Made by a program: the position numbers and the translations under genes
Part shown: one piece after another, positions 43,255-52,417 of the stretch
Layout: each line of letters begins with the position of its first letter
Position numbering within the stretch: position 1 is the stretch's first letter
The notes under the pieces: model-generated
Seen by the model: the letters and a program-made list of their open reading frames with translations, nothing else
Databases searched by the model: none
Told to the model about the DNA's origin: nothing
From: Metallosphaera tengchongensis
GTDB taxonomy: Archaea; Thermoproteota; Thermoprotei_A; Sulfolobales; Sulfolobaceae
DNA length: 64,000 nucleotides
Assembly (NCBI RefSeq): GCF_013343295.1
Contig: NZ_CP049074.1
Coordinates: 186,001 to 250,000 of the forward strand
Direction: 5' to 3'

Positions 43255-44402
43255 CCTTATCAGTTAAGGTAGAGTCAAGCCATAAGTACTCTTTTAACAG
43301 CGAAATAAAGATGGTCTTCAAAGTTCTTTTAGTACCGGAAAAGATCGGTACTGCTACAGGCTTTCATTACATTGTACTTCTAGACACAAGCGGATCAATG
43401 GATGGCCTTAAGATAGATAACGCTAAAAAGGGAGCAGTGGAGCTTCTGAAGAAAATACCTCCTGGGAACAAGGTATCCTTCATTACTTTCTCCAGCAGGG
43501 TAAACATTATTAGGGAATTTTCAGATCCAGAAGATTTAACGCATGAGATAGTGAACCTAAATGCCGGCGGTCAAACAGCCTTTTACACAGCCCTTTTGAC
43601 TGCGTTTAACCTTCACAACAAGCACGGGATTCCTAGTTACGTAATCCTTCTCACGGACGGAAATCCTACCGACGATACCAATACTGAAACGTACAAGAAG
43701 GTTCCGATACCCAACGGGGTTCAGACCATTTCCTTTGGATTAGGAGATGACTATAACGAAAGTATTCTGAAGGCGTTAGCAGACAGATCAGGTGGCGTGT
43801 TTTATCACGTTGACGATGCAATGGAGATTCCAGAGAAGCTGCCTAAAGCGGCAAAGACCAAAATAGCAGCGAAGAACGTAGTTGTGGACTTTGTCGGAGA
43901 GTCTGAAATTAAGCTATTGAACTACTCTGGTTCTCCTGTCAAATTGAACGCAATCGAAGGTGTTGTAAAGATCTTGGGGGAGACAGTGATACCTCCTAAT
44001 TTTAACGGTAACTTCCTCACTGTAAAGGTCAACTACGAGGAGCCTGCAGATGGGAGGAAACAGGCTTTAATGAACGTGCTATCGGTATCACCTGCACAAA
44101 ATCAAAACGTGTTCATGAATGGAATTAACAAGGACATCATTCTGGAGTACGAGTATTTCAACAACCTAAAGAAGGTTTCCAGTGAGGTCGAAGCTGGTAA
44201 CCTAGTGGAAGCCACGAGGACCTTAAAGAGAATGGAAGAGATAGCAGGTCAGACAAGAAAACTCGAGCTGATGGAGACTACAAGGAGGCTCTCAGACAGC
44301 CTGGAGACTACTAAAAGATCAGGAAACGTAAGCGAACAGACTAGAAAGCTATCGAAAGAGGTATCCAGCGAAGTTACCAGAAAGCTCAGGGGAGAGAGTT
44401 AA
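43251..44402 (+). CDS. arnB: vWA-domain protein with TRKL-repeat tail, ArnB-like
   Basis: The protein has 383 residues. A beta-sandwich of VIT type surrounds a von Willebrand A domain with the MIDAS motif LLDTSGSMDG near residue 43 and LLTDGNPTDD near residue 137. The last 65 residues are unusual: threonines at 322, 335, 344, 354, 364 and 376 are each followed by basic residues, mostly as TRKL, spaced 9-13 apart. These could be phosphothreonine ligands for the FHA domain of ArnA. ArnA-ArnB repress archaellum genes in S. acidocaldarius, and ArnB is a kinase substrate there. The gene ends 17 bases inside the convergent gene. Confidence 0.85.
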   Translation: MTLSVKVESSHKYSFNSEIKMVFKVLLVPEKIGTATGFHYIVLLDTSGSMDGLKIDNAKKGAVELLKKIPPGNKVSFITFSSRVNIIREFSDPEDLTHEIVNLNAGGQTAFYTALLTAFNLHNKHGIPSYVILLTDGNPTDDTNTETYKKVPIPNGVQTISFGLGDDYNESILKALADRSGGVFYHVDDAMEIPEKLPKAAKTKIAAKNVVVDFVGESEIKLLNYSGSPVKLNAIEGVVKILGETVIPPNFNGNFLTVKVNYEEPADGRKQALMNVLSVSPAQNQNVFMNGINKDIILEYEYFNNLKKVSSEVEAGNLVEATRTLKRMEEIAGQTRKLELMETTRRLSDSLETTKRSGNVSEQTRKLSKEVSSEVTRKLRGES

Positions 44403-44922
44403 GCGTAAGGAAGTCCAAGTCAACTATTTTGGCCTTAACCTTCTCCTTTTCACCTTTGCTCTTTACAGTTGCAGGTAAAGACCTTACCCTTATCCCCCAG
44501 CCCTCTAGGAAGGACAATAGTTCCCTCTTAACTTCTGACCCTGTTTTGCCTATCACAGGGATATCGTTTACGACTAGAATTATCTCAGGATTTAACCTCC
44601 TCCCGAGAAATAACAGACTAGGTCTTATCCAACTGTCCTTTCTCATCCTGGGCATTATGGTAATGAATTTCATCGTAGAGAGACTACCCAGCTTGCCGTC
44701 ACCTTTAGGATCTACCTCTAATCTGTAACCTGGTTCTATTCTCCTTCCCGGAAATTTAGATTCCCTAAGCACTATTAGTTCTCTCACAACCCTCCCTCGT
44801 TCATCCAAGGAGACTATTCTTGGTCTCTCCTCCCCAATTGTAGAGATAAATTCCCTATAGGTAGCTAGAAACTTGACCTGTGGAGAAATTAAAGAGGTGA
44901 CGTCAACTCCAAACAGCTTCAT
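44386..44922 (-). CDS. Uncharacterised protein, 178 aa
   Basis: I do not recognise this protein. It is basic and soluble, with two visible parts. MKLFGVDVTSL opens a beta-rich N-terminal half ending about residue 95. A second half has NPEIILVVNDIPVIGKTGSE then VKRELLSFLEGWGIRVRSLP, which could be an alpha/beta domain. A Lys/Glu-rich segment (KSKGEKEKVKAK) precedes the end. It overlaps arnB by 17 bases at the 3' ends. Confidence 0.55.
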   Translation of the reverse strand: MKLFGVDVTSLISPQVKFLATYREFISTIGEERPRIVSLDERGRVVRELIVLRESKFPGRRIEPGYRLEVDPKGDGKLGSLSTMKFITIMPRMRKDSWIRPSLLFLGRRLNPEIILVVNDIPVIGKTGSEVKRELLSFLEGWGIRVRSLPATVKSKGEKEKVKAKIVDLDFLTLNSLP

Positions 44923-45227
44923 AGATCAAATTACGATCTACTAGATAATTTACACGTCATTTAATTCCACTTATATCTGTTGAAAACATCACTTTACAAT
45001 TTGAAATATTTAAACAGAACCGTGAAATACCTTTTATAGTTGCTGAATATTCATCATATATATCCGCGTTAAATTTTCTACTACCATAAAATATAATTAT
45101 GGTCTCCCCTGGATAGATGAATATTTTTTATCATGGATCTCTTTCATCTTTTTTTAAATTAATGAAAGATTTAATGGTATAAGATTTTCCAAGCGAATTT
45201 ATTAACTCTGAAATATACAAGCACCTC
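44923..45227. other. Non-coding stretch with promoters only
   Basis: This is a 305-base, strongly AT-rich gap between divergent genes. A TTTATTA box about 26 nt before the helicase ATG is the only feature I can support. No palindrome or RNA gene is seen. Confidence 0.4.
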
Positions 45228-46274
45228 ATGTTTGATCAGTTAAGCGATCAACTGAAAAGGGCTCTGACGGAAATGAATTACAGGGCTCCCACTAAGGTAC
45301 AAGAGTTGTCCATTCCAGTGTTCATAACAGGAAGAAGCGTCATAGTTCAGGCCAAAACTGGCTCAGGCAAGACCGCTTCTTACTTGATTCCCGCCCTGGA
45401 GAGGGGGGTCGACACACTGGTTCTGACTCCAACTAGGGAGTTAGCTGAACAAGTGGCTTATGAGGCCAGGAGGTTAGCTAAGTACAAAAGGACGTCAGTT
45501 GGAGTAATAATAGGAGGAGTTGGATATGATAGGCAAGAAGCTGAGGTGGATAGCAAGTTTATCATAGGAACTCCTGGGAGAATTCTAGACCTTTGGGGTA
45601 GAGGATCCCTGGACTTATCTAGGTTTAAACTAGCAGTGGTAGACGAAGTCGATAGAATGTTGGACATGGGGTTTATTGAGGACGTTAGGATGATCCTGTC
45701 CAAGACCGATGCTGAAAGTTTCGGGTTTTTCTCCGCTACGGTTCCAGAGGAGGTTAAGGATTTGGCTATGGAGTTCGCACCTGAGGCCCAATTCTTAAAG
45801 GTAGATGACTATAAACCGGTCGAAATAGAACATATATTTTATCAAGTAAGAGATAATTGGAATGAAAAGATCTTTAATCTTCTCAAAGATGTTAACGGAA
45901 AAACTATAATATTCACCAATACGAAGATAAGGGCAGAATCGCTTTATGAGAGAGTCTCTGAAAAGCTCAGCGCATCTCTACTTCACGGTGATATGTCCCA
46001 AGGAGCTAGGAGAAGAAATCTTATGAATTTCAGAAAGGGGAACAGTGAGGTACTCATTTCTACGGATCTAGCTGCAAGGGGAATCGATGTGATTGATGTG
46101 GACAAGGTGATCAATTTTGACATGCCTAGGGACGTTGAGACTTATATCCACAGGGTAGGAAGAACCGGAAGAATGGGGAGAAAGGGTACAGCCATCTCTT
46201 ATTATACTAGAAGAGAACAAGAGATGGTAAGCAGAATAAGGGCTATTATTCAGACCAAGGTTATCTCGTCTTAA
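45228..46274 (+). CDS. DEAD-box-type RNA helicase
   Basis: The protein has 348 residues, the two RecA-like domains with almost no extension. The Q motif ([11 protein letters not shown] near residue 22), AKTGSGKT (residue 43), [12 protein letters not shown] in place of DEAD ([10 protein letters not shown] near residue 140), SAT and [11 protein letters not shown] near residue 312 are all visible. The DEVD variant keeps the catalytic D-E pair. It probably unwinds short RNA duplexes, as cold-inducible helicases of Sulfolobales do. The start is leaderless. Confidence 0.9.
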   Translation: MFDQLSDQLKRALTEMNYRAPTKVQELSIPVFITGRSVIVQAKTGSGKTASYLIPALERGVDTLVLTPTRELAEQVAYEARRLAKYKRTSVGVIIGGVGYDRQEAEVDSKFIIGTPGRILDLWGRGSLDLSRFKLAVVDEVDRMLDMGFIEDVRMILSKTDAESFGFFSATVPEEVKDLAMEFAPEAQFLKVDDYKPVEIEHIFYQVRDNWNEKIFNLLKDVNGKTIIFTNTKIRAESLYERVSEKLSASLLHGDMSQGARRRNLMNFRKGNSEVLISTDLAARGIDVIDVDKVINFDMPRDVETYIHRVGRTGRMGRKGTAISYYTRREQEMVSRIRAIIQTKVISS

Positions 46275-46302
46275 TTTTAATTTTTATCTTTCATTTTTAT
46301 AA
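46275..46302 (+). terminator. T-rich terminator of the helicase gene
   Basis: Three T runs (TTTTAATTTTTATC and TTTCATTTTTAT) follow the stop directly. In Sulfolobales, transcription commonly ends in such T tracts. No stem is needed or seen. Confidence 0.4.
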
Positions 46303-46469
46303 AACACTCTTAGGTTTAGCTCGAGGTAAAGACATGACAATCGGGTCTTCTATCTCAGGGATCCTCAACTAATGGGCCTGAGTTATTAACTATATAGTTC
46401 TATAGAGACTATGTTAACTATGAGGGTTATAATTATATAACATGCCAACAAGAGTAGCTCGGAAGATTT

Positions 46470-47873
46470 ATGGAACCGTTCAAGACCATAGACAGTCTAA
46501 AACTAAACTTCAACCACATTAAGATTTGGTACACGGCCGGTATGGGATTCTTTACAGATGCATATGACCTCTTCATAATTGGAGCCATCCTTGACGTATT
46601 TAATGCTTACAAAATCCCAGGCTTTGTTCTAAATCCGCTTTACACTGGTTTGTTGGCTTCCTCAGCGATATTCACAGCTATTTTCGGTCAGCTTATATTT
46701 GGGGCTTTGGGGGACCTGCTAGGGAGGAAAAAGGTCTACGGAGTTGAGGCGTCTCTTCTGACAGCTGGTGCAGCGTTATCAGCGATATCCCCAAATGTAC
46801 TGTGGTTGATCATATTTAGATCAGTAATGGGACTGGGAATTGGAGGTGACTACCCAATATCAGCTACAATAATGAGTGAGTACGCCAACGTGAAGGATAG
46901 AGGGAAGTTAGTGGCTTTGGTCTTTGCCAATCAAGGAATAGGTAGCCTAGTTGCAGTCGCTGTAGGTGCTATATCGGCTTTCACTTTACCTCCTGACATC
47001 GCATGGAGGGTGATGGCCTTAATAGGGGCAATACCAGCAGCTACCGTGATTTACCTTAGAAGGAAAGTGCCCGAAACTCCTCGTTACTCTGCACTTAAGG
47101 GAGATACCGAAACCCTGAAGAAAGCTTTAGGGTTTGTAAATGGGACTAAAATTGATAACGGTAGTGAAAGTAAAAATGTAAAAATAAAGAGGATGGGATT
47201 GAGGGAGTTTCTGTCAAAATATTGGTTATTACTAGTTGGTACTGCAGGCTCTTGGTTCCTGCTAGATATAGCGTTTTATGGTACAGGGATATACTCGGGA
47301 CCAATAGTTAGTTCCATTCTGGGTAAACCATCTTCCTTAGGAACGGAAATAGTTTATGCTGGAGTTCCTTTCATGGTTGGGTTCTTTGGATACTTTACGG
47401 CGGTAGCTCTAATGGATAAGCTGGGTAGGAAAACCATACAGACTATAGGTTTCATTATGATGGCTGCAATCTATGGGTTAGTGGGAACCCTAGCTATCTC
47501 CCATGGAGCTAAGTTGATAGGCTTCGTCATCCCAGCCACGCAGGCGTTCGCATTATATGCCCTTTCGTATTTCTTCATAGACTTTGGTCCAAATACCACT
47601 ACCTTCGTGATCCCATCCGAGGTGTATCCTACAAGCTACAGGACTACAGGTCATGGTATATCAGCCGCAGCTGGAAAGACTGGCGCCGCCATAACTACTT
47701 TCTACTTTAGCGTTCTTCTTGCTCAATATGGGATAAAGGATATACTGTATATGCTAGGTATAATCAGTGTAATTGGGGCTATACTCACTATAATAGCAGT
47801 GAAAGAACCTAAATTGAAGAGTTTAGAGGAAGTGTCTCAGGACAAAGTCGTACTGGAGGAAAAGAATGGATAA
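46470..47873 (+). CDS. MFS transporter, PHS (phosphate:H+ symporter)-like
   Basis: The protein has 467 residues and 12 membrane helices. FFTDAYDLFIIGA near residue 27 and GLGIGGDYPISATIMSEYAN near residue 120 are typical of the PHS family. FVIPSEVYPTSYRTTGHGIS near residue 384 and AAAGKTGAAI complete the pattern. GALGDLLGRKKVYG is the general MFS loop. In Sulfolobales these proteins are many and may carry phosphate, sugars or organic acids, so the substrate is not decided by sequence. It is preceded by a TTATAATTATATAAC box. Confidence 0.8.
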   Translation: MEPFKTIDSLKLNFNHIKIWYTAGMGFFTDAYDLFIIGAILDVFNAYKIPGFVLNPLYTGLLASSAIFTAIFGQLIFGALGDLLGRKKVYGVEASLLTAGAALSAISPNVLWLIIFRSVMGLGIGGDYPISATIMSEYANVKDRGKLVALVFANQGIGSLVAVAVGAISAFTLPPDIAWRVMALIGAIPAATVIYLRRKVPETPRYSALKGDTETLKKALGFVNGTKIDNGSESKNVKIKRMGLREFLSKYWLLLVGTAGSWFLLDIAFYGTGIYSGPIVSSILGKPSSLGTEIVYAGVPFMVGFFGYFTAVALMDKLGRKTIQTIGFIMMAAIYGLVGTLAISHGAKLIGFVIPATQAFALYALSYFFIDFGPNTTTFVIPSEVYPTSYRTTGHGISAAAGKTGAAITTFYFSVLLAQYGIKDILYMLGIISVIGAILTIIAVKEPKLKSLEEVSQDKVVLEEKNG

Positions 47874-48107
47874 ACTTTGTTTGGTTTTACGTTCCTCTCC
47901 ATTGTACCCTTAATCTACCTTTTTAGATTAAGAATTCGCACTATATCGCTCGTTGTTATCAGACCTTTATGAGAGGGATAAAGGTATAGCTGAATTCGAC
48001 GCTAAGTCTCCTTCTAAAAAAACATCTCAATAGAGGATTCCTACTTTACCTTTAGAATTTATCACGAAAAGGTCTTAGCAATTAATAAAAATGAGTAGAC
48101 TATTCCT

Positions 48108-49091
48108 CTATATACTTTCCACCATCCTTACAGCCTTGTAGATCCCCACCCTCTTTGCCAGTTCTGCCATTGAACCCCTTACAAATTTCCCCATAAAATC
48201 CCCGAAATATTCGGAACCAATTCTCAACACTATCGCTACTTGTTTGTATTGGAACTTTTCCGATCCTCCCATGGCGTTACTCATGGCCAACTTCCCAGAC
48301 TGAACGGCAACTTGAGCTGACATGGGGACGAAACCCTTTGTAGTCATGGAGTCCCCAGCTCCAAAAACGTCCTCATGATCCACAGACATCAGATAGTCAT
48401 CCACGACCATTCTCCCGTTTTTGTTGGTTAACCCTAAGTCCTCAATCAGCTTAGGTCCTCTGAAACCCACAGCCATAATTGCCATTTCAGCTTTGAACTC
48501 TCCCTTAGTAGTGGTAAGAATACCTGCATTGAAACTTTCCACCTTGGTTCCTAAATGAACGTTAACCCCCATCTCCCTTAGTCTGCTTTCAGCAAACTGG
48601 GAAGACTCCTTAGTCATGAAGGAGAGTAGTCTCTCCTGAGCCTCAATGAGGTGAACCTCCTTTCCCATCCCCCTCAAAGCCCCAGCAAGTTCTACACCTA
48701 AGGTCCCTCCACCTAGTACTGCAACGCTCTTTATTTTAGGAAGCTTAGACCGAATTTCCAGAGCATCCTCTAAAGTCTCCAGCTTCTGAACGTTTCCCCT
48801 TATCTTGGTTGCATCCTGCTCATATCCTAAAGCGATGATTAATTTATCATACGAGTAAATACCGCTCGTGGTCTTCACTACCTTACTCTTAAAGTCTATT
48901 CCTACTACTTTGCTTCGGATCACTCCTCGTGGATATGGTATGGCAGCAAGGGATGGATTACCTGTTTCGATCACGTCCACCAACCTGTGCGTGAGAAGGA
49001 AATACTCTTTGGAGTCTATCACTACAGCTGACCTATTTTGATTTAAGGCAGACATCCCTGCAAATCCTCCACCTAAAATAACAGTCCTCAA
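48108..49091 (-). CDS. FAD-dependent pyridine-nucleotide oxidoreductase, NDH-2-like
   Basis: The protein has 327 residues. The first dinucleotide site is RTVILGGGFAGMSALN at the N-terminus. The second, SVAVLGGGTLGVELAGAL, lies near residue 132 and binds NAD(P)H. The flavin-ribityl segment DVFGAGDSMTTKGFVPMSAQ is near residue 242. The C-terminal helix region could bind the membrane. This is the NDH-2/apoptosis-inducing-factor group, also close to sulfide:quinone reductases, but the redox cysteines of SQR are absent. The start is a TTG with a TTAATTATAC box about 26 nt upstream. Confidence 0.78.
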   Translation of the reverse strand: MRTVILGGGFAGMSALNQNRSAVVIDSKEYFLLTHRLVDVIETGNPSLAAIPYPRGVIRSKVVGIDFKSKVVKTTSGIYSYDKLIIALGYEQDATKIRGNVQKLETLEDALEIRSKLPKIKSVAVLGGGTLGVELAGALRGMGKEVHLIEAQERLLSFMTKESSQFAESRLREMGVNVHLGTKVESFNAGILTTTKGEFKAEMAIMAVGFRGPKLIEDLGLTNKNGRMVVDDYLMSVDHEDVFGAGDSMTTKGFVPMSAQVAVQSGKLAMSNAMGGSEKFQYKQVAIVLRIGSEYFGDFMGKFVRGSMAELAKRVGIYKAVRMVESI

Positions 49092-49383
49092 ACAAAACCC
49101 CTTACTTTTCTAGTATAATTAAAAGGATTAAAGCCAGAACTATATTCCAATTGGAACAATTAAAGTAAACTTACTTTTCTCCCTATAAATAAATACGATA
49201 TTTATACCAAGTCCTTCATAAAAAAGGTAGATGGGCTGTTATTGGTCAGCGACCTAAAACGAAGAATTTGATGTGGAACCCTTTAGATCAGAAGTGCTGG
49301 ATGGCTAGGTGCTTACCTTGTTGCCAAAGCTTAAATGGAACCAAGGGAAGAGTTAAAACCTATGTTGAATAATATGAAATACC
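49092..49383. other. Divergent promoter region, otherwise empty
   Basis: This 292-base gap separates the flavoprotein gene from the lipoate operon. It holds AT-rich sequence and no repeat of the palindrome family. A frame from an ATG at 49374 overlaps the start of the first radical-SAM gene but is out of phase and short. Confidence 0.4.
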
Positions 49384-50181
49384 TTGGAAATCCTCTTATC
49401 AGCAGGTACATACTATGCCATAGAAAGAGGGATTTACTATAGCCAAACAGCGTACGCATTGATGACTGGTGGTTGCCAGAACCAGTGCGGTTTTTGTTCC
49501 CAGTCCCTGAGTAACTCAGCTAGCAAGTTTTACCTTTCGCGGGTTAAGTGGTACCCAGTTGACCTGGAGAAGGTGAAAGGCAGGCTAAGCTCGTTCAAGA
49601 GATTCTGCCTACAGACTGTAGTAAGACCAGGATTTGAACATGAGATGTTAGAAATCCTTAAGCACGTGGACACCAAGAAGTCGGTCACAGTGGTTCCGAT
49701 TTCTAGGGAGTATTTAGTGGAGCTGAAACGAGTGGGAGTTGACTACCTAGGGATAGGGTTAGACACCACAGAGGGGAACTGGAATAAGGTGAAGAAACCT
49801 GCGACTTTTCACGAGTACTTTAGGTTCATAGAGGACGCTGTCCAAGTCTTTGGAAAGGGTAAGGTTTACGTTCACTTAGTCTACGGTCTTGGGGAAGAGG
49901 AGAGTGAATTCATCTCTCTCATGGAAACTCTTCATTCCGTGGGTGCAGAAGTAGCTCTCTTCGCGTTTACTCCTGTTAAGGGAACTCCCATGGAGAACGT
50001 TAAACCGCCAAAACTAGAAGATTATAGAAAAATACAAAAATTACGGTTCCTCATTTTCCACGGTAAAGATGGAGGAGAAAAGGCGTTCCTTACTTCAGGA
50101 TGCCCCTCATGTGATAGACCATTTTATAATGAAGACCCTAGAGGTAAGCCGTACAACGTTCCCCTGAGGTTTGTATCATGA
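49384..50181 (+). CDS. Radical-SAM protein, one subunit of the LipS1/LipS2-type lipoyl synthase
   Basis: The protein has 265 residues. The cluster cysteines are C31, C35 and C38 in GGCQNQCGFCSQS. A second cysteine group, TSGCPSCDRPF, near residue 238 could bind an auxiliary cluster from which sulfur is taken. Followed by a second radical-SAM gene and two lipoate-ligase genes in overlapping order, it fits the two-protein lipoyl synthase described for archaea such as Thermococcus. I do not assign which of LipS1 or LipS2 it is. The start is a TTG. Annotation pipelines would likely call it biotin-synthase-like. Confidence 0.78.
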   Translation: MEILLSAGTYYAIERGIYYSQTAYALMTGGCQNQCGFCSQSLSNSASKFYLSRVKWYPVDLEKVKGRLSSFKRFCLQTVVRPGFEHEMLEILKHVDTKKSVTVVPISREYLVELKRVGVDYLGIGLDTTEGNWNKVKKPATFHEYFRFIEDAVQVFGKGKVYVHLVYGLGEEESEFISLMETLHSVGAEVALFAFTPVKGTPMENVKPPKLEDYRKIQKLRFLIFHGKDGGEKAFLTSGCPSCDRPFYNEDPRGKPYNVPLRFVS

Positions 50182-51020
50182 TAGGAGGTTTCGTAACAAG
50201 GAGCAAGTTTACGACCTTGAGCATAACTGGCGGTTCGTGTTCACTTAACTGCTTCTACTGTGGGGCTAAGTACATTTCTACAATGGAGGAGGCGATTAGC
50301 CCTGAAAAATTTGAGAAGATAGTGACAAAGCTACACTCCAAAGGGGTGAGGGGCTTTTTGATCAGCGGGGGTTTCGATGAGTCGGGTAAACTTCCCATAA
50401 GACCTTTCCTACCTGTAATGAGGAAGTTAAGGAGAGAACTGAACGTTGTGTTCAACTTACATCCAGGTCTTCAGGATAAGGAAACCATAATGGAGTTAAG
50501 AGACGCAGTGGATATAGTGGATTTTGAGTTCGCCTACTCTCCTGGAGCATACTTGTCTAAGGGAGTTAAAAGGGAAAGGGACGCCTACGTAGAAGTCCTG
50601 AGTAACCTCATTGAATTTGGACCCGAGTATATTGTACCCCATGTAATGCTTGGACTTCCCAAGGACACTTACGAAGACCTTCTGGAGGAAATGAAAATTG
50701 CGTCCCAGTATAAGCCATACCTTCTAAATTTCCTTGTTGTAACACCTACTCCGGACACTCCATCAAGGGTCTTAAAGGTTGATCTAAACAAGATCTTACC
50801 ATTGATTCAAGAGGGGTCTAGAATGATGGGAGGAAAAGTGAGCCTAGGCTGTATGAGACCTTTCGCCTTAAAAGAAGTTCTAGACAGGGAAGTGGTTTCC
50901 AGAGGACTAGTGGAGAGGATTGCCAACCCACATCACAAGGTCGTAAAGGAGTTCAGTTTGCGACTATATGATGCATGTTGTAGCTTACCCGCTCACCTAC
51001 TGGGTGATTTCAAGATATGA
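50178..51020 (+). CDS. Radical-SAM protein, second subunit of the LipS1/LipS2-type lipoyl synthase
   Basis: The protein has 280 residues. The cluster motif is C21, C25, C28 in GGSCSLNCFYCGAK. LGLPKDTYEDLLEEM near residue 156, TPTPDTPS near residue 192 and SLGCMRPF near residue 220 follow. RLYDACCSLPAHLL at the end adds two cysteines that may hold an extra cluster. The ATG overlaps the previous stop. It would insert one of the two sulfurs into octanoyl chains bound to a carrier, its partner the other. Confidence 0.78.
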   Translation: MIGGFVTRSKFTTLSITGGSCSLNCFYCGAKYISTMEEAISPEKFEKIVTKLHSKGVRGFLISGGFDESGKLPIRPFLPVMRKLRRELNVVFNLHPGLQDKETIMELRDAVDIVDFEFAYSPGAYLSKGVKRERDAYVEVLSNLIEFGPEYIVPHVMLGLPKDTYEDLLEEMKIASQYKPYLLNFLVVTPTPDTPSRVLKVDLNKILPLIQEGSRMMGGKVSLGCMRPFALKEVLDREVVSRGLVERIANPHHKVVKEFSLRLYDACCSLPAHLLGDFKI

Positions 51021-51739
51021 GACTCATAATTGAGCAGGGGCACCCAGGGCAAAGGCAAATGGCCTTGGACGAGGCAGTCCTTATCTTACTTAGCCATGAC
51101 CTAGTGGAGGAGACGGTCAGGTTTTGGAACTTCTCCCCCACTACTCTTAGTATAGGGAGGTTCCTCAGTGTAAGGGATTGGGTGAATTTGGATCTACTTG
51201 AGAAATATAAGGTACCCTTAATCAGAAGGTTTACCGGAGGTGGACCAGCCCTTCATGACGAAAGGGGAGAAATAACATGGTCAGTGGCTTTAAGGACTGG
51301 GAGTGTGGAGTCGGCTTACCAACAGATAGGGGAGGCCCTGGTTCGCTCCCTTAAGATCATGGGGTTGGAAGGGATATTTACTCCAATAAATGATGTAGTT
51401 GTAAACGATAAGAAGGTTGTTGGTATGGCAGGAGCTCAGAGGCACAACGCTGTAATAGTCCACGGGACTTTCATGTTTAACACAAATTTGTCCCTAATGT
51501 CGCTCATCAAGGTACCAAAACCTAAGGAGATGGAGAGGGGAAGCGCCTCAGCTAGGGTTACTAACTTAAGCTCGTTGCTGGGAAGAGAAGTAAAGAGGGA
51601 GGAAGCACTAAACGCACTGATGAAGGGATTCTCGGAAGTCTTTCCCTTATCCCAAGGGGAGCTTACCACCTTGGAGCTAGAACTAGCTAGGCAATTAAGT
51701 TACAAGTACACCAATGACAAGTGGACCTTTTTAAGGTGA
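51017..51739 (+). CDS. lplA: Lipoate/octanoate--protein ligase, catalytic subunit LplA
   Basis: The protein has 240 residues, only the catalytic domain. RRFTGGGPALHDERGEITWS near residue 70 has the RRxxGGG-x-x-HD motif. NDKKVVGMAGAQRHNAV near residue 132 has the lysine and glycines that bind the acyl-AMP. The C-terminal accessory domain is absent and is supplied by the overlapping next gene. The ATG overlaps the stop of the second radical-SAM gene. It differs clearly from the fused ligase at 33818. Confidence 0.82.
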   Translation: MRLIIEQGHPGQRQMALDEAVLILLSHDLVEETVRFWNFSPTTLSIGRFLSVRDWVNLDLLEKYKVPLIRRFTGGGPALHDERGEITWSVALRTGSVESAYQQIGEALVRSLKIMGLEGIFTPINDVVVNDKKVVGMAGAQRHNAVIVHGTFMFNTNLSLMSLIKVPKPKEMERGSASARVTNLSSLLGREVKREEALNALMKGFSEVFPLSQGELTTLELELARQLSYKYTNDKWTFLR

Positions 51740-51984
51740 TTGGAGTGACTGAGATATGTGAGAAAGTATTTAGATCCAAGGCTGGCAAAACGGTGATTGT
51801 AAGGGTCTTCTTTACTCCTGGAGTAAAGGTCGAGGTTACGGGGGACTTCTTCGGGTCAGAAGAAGATTTAGAAGACCTTGAAAGGGATCTGGCCCAACTG
51901 AGATTGAGCGAGGTTAAGATACTCGGTTTAGATAATCAAGAGGTACTACAAAAGGTAAAGGAGTGCATTCTCAGTCATACATAG
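51721..51984 (+). CDS. lplB: Lipoate ligase accessory subunit LplB
   Basis: The protein has 87 residues, the separate C-terminal domain of a split lipoate ligase. FRSKAGKTVIVRVFFTPG near residue 18 and KVEVTGDFFGSEEDLEDLER resemble the last domain of fused LplA, including the VSISGDFF segment of the ligase at 33818. It overlaps lplA by 19 bases if the GTG at 51721 is used; later GTG codons are possible starts. The domain is needed for acyl-adenylate formation in Thermoplasma-type ligases. It overlaps the convergent EVE gene by 14 bases. Confidence 0.75.
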   Translation: MDLFKVIGVTEICEKVFRSKAGKTVIVRVFFTPGVKVEVTGDFFGSEEDLEDLERDLAQLRLSEVKILGLDNQEVLQKVKECILSHT

Positions 51985-52417
51985 TCTGTCTCAGACACTC
52001 CTCCATAACTTTAGCGTCCGAATCCAGTATTGGCCTCCCTAGGTTGGCGGGTGCGTTTCTTAAGTATTTGGGCAACTGAACGGTGTCCTCGACAAACTTC
52101 ACCTTACCAATGAGACTCTTAACGTCGCAGGCTCCCGTAACCCAGACCTCTACCTTAACCCTGTGAGGAAATAAAGCCCTGTTCCTAACTTTCTCCTCAG
52201 GATATATCGGCGTCTCGTCGTAGTACCAGTCCGATACTACCCTACCAATTCCCACCAATTTGCCACCATACCTCGAAGCGTAATATTTGCTTACGTAGAA
52301 AATAATGTTATCACCTTGTTTTATATATTTACTTAGATTATTTTTGTAACCGTAAATCCCATCGTATTGGATAACGTCCCACATGTCCTCCTGAATAGGT
52401 ACTAGCCAAAAGGTCAT
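51971..52417 (-). CDS. EVE-domain (PUA-like) protein
   Basis: The protein has 148 residues from MTFWLVPIQEDMWDVI. YIKQGDNIIFYVSKYYASRY near residue 32, KLVGIGRVVSDWYYDETPIY and ILDSDAKVMEECLR match the EVE domain, a fold that recognises modified bases in DNA or RNA. Upstream starts exist at 52465 and 52435. I chose 52417 because a TTTTTAAATA box lies about 28 nt before it and family members start here. The target modification is unknown. Confidence 0.75.
   Translation of the reverse strand: MTFWLVPIQEDMWDVIQYDGIYGYKNNLSKYIKQGDNIIFYVSKYYASRYGGKLVGIGRVVSDWYYDETPIYPEEKVRNRALFPHRVKVEVWVTGACDVKSLIGKVKFVEDTVQLPKYLRNAPANLGRPILDSDAKVMEECLRQTMYD

Noticed and set aside
49374-49420. ATG-initiated frame at the start of the lipoate operon
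   Set aside because: Out of frame with the radical-SAM protein and not coding-like; the TTG at 49384 gives the conserved protein.
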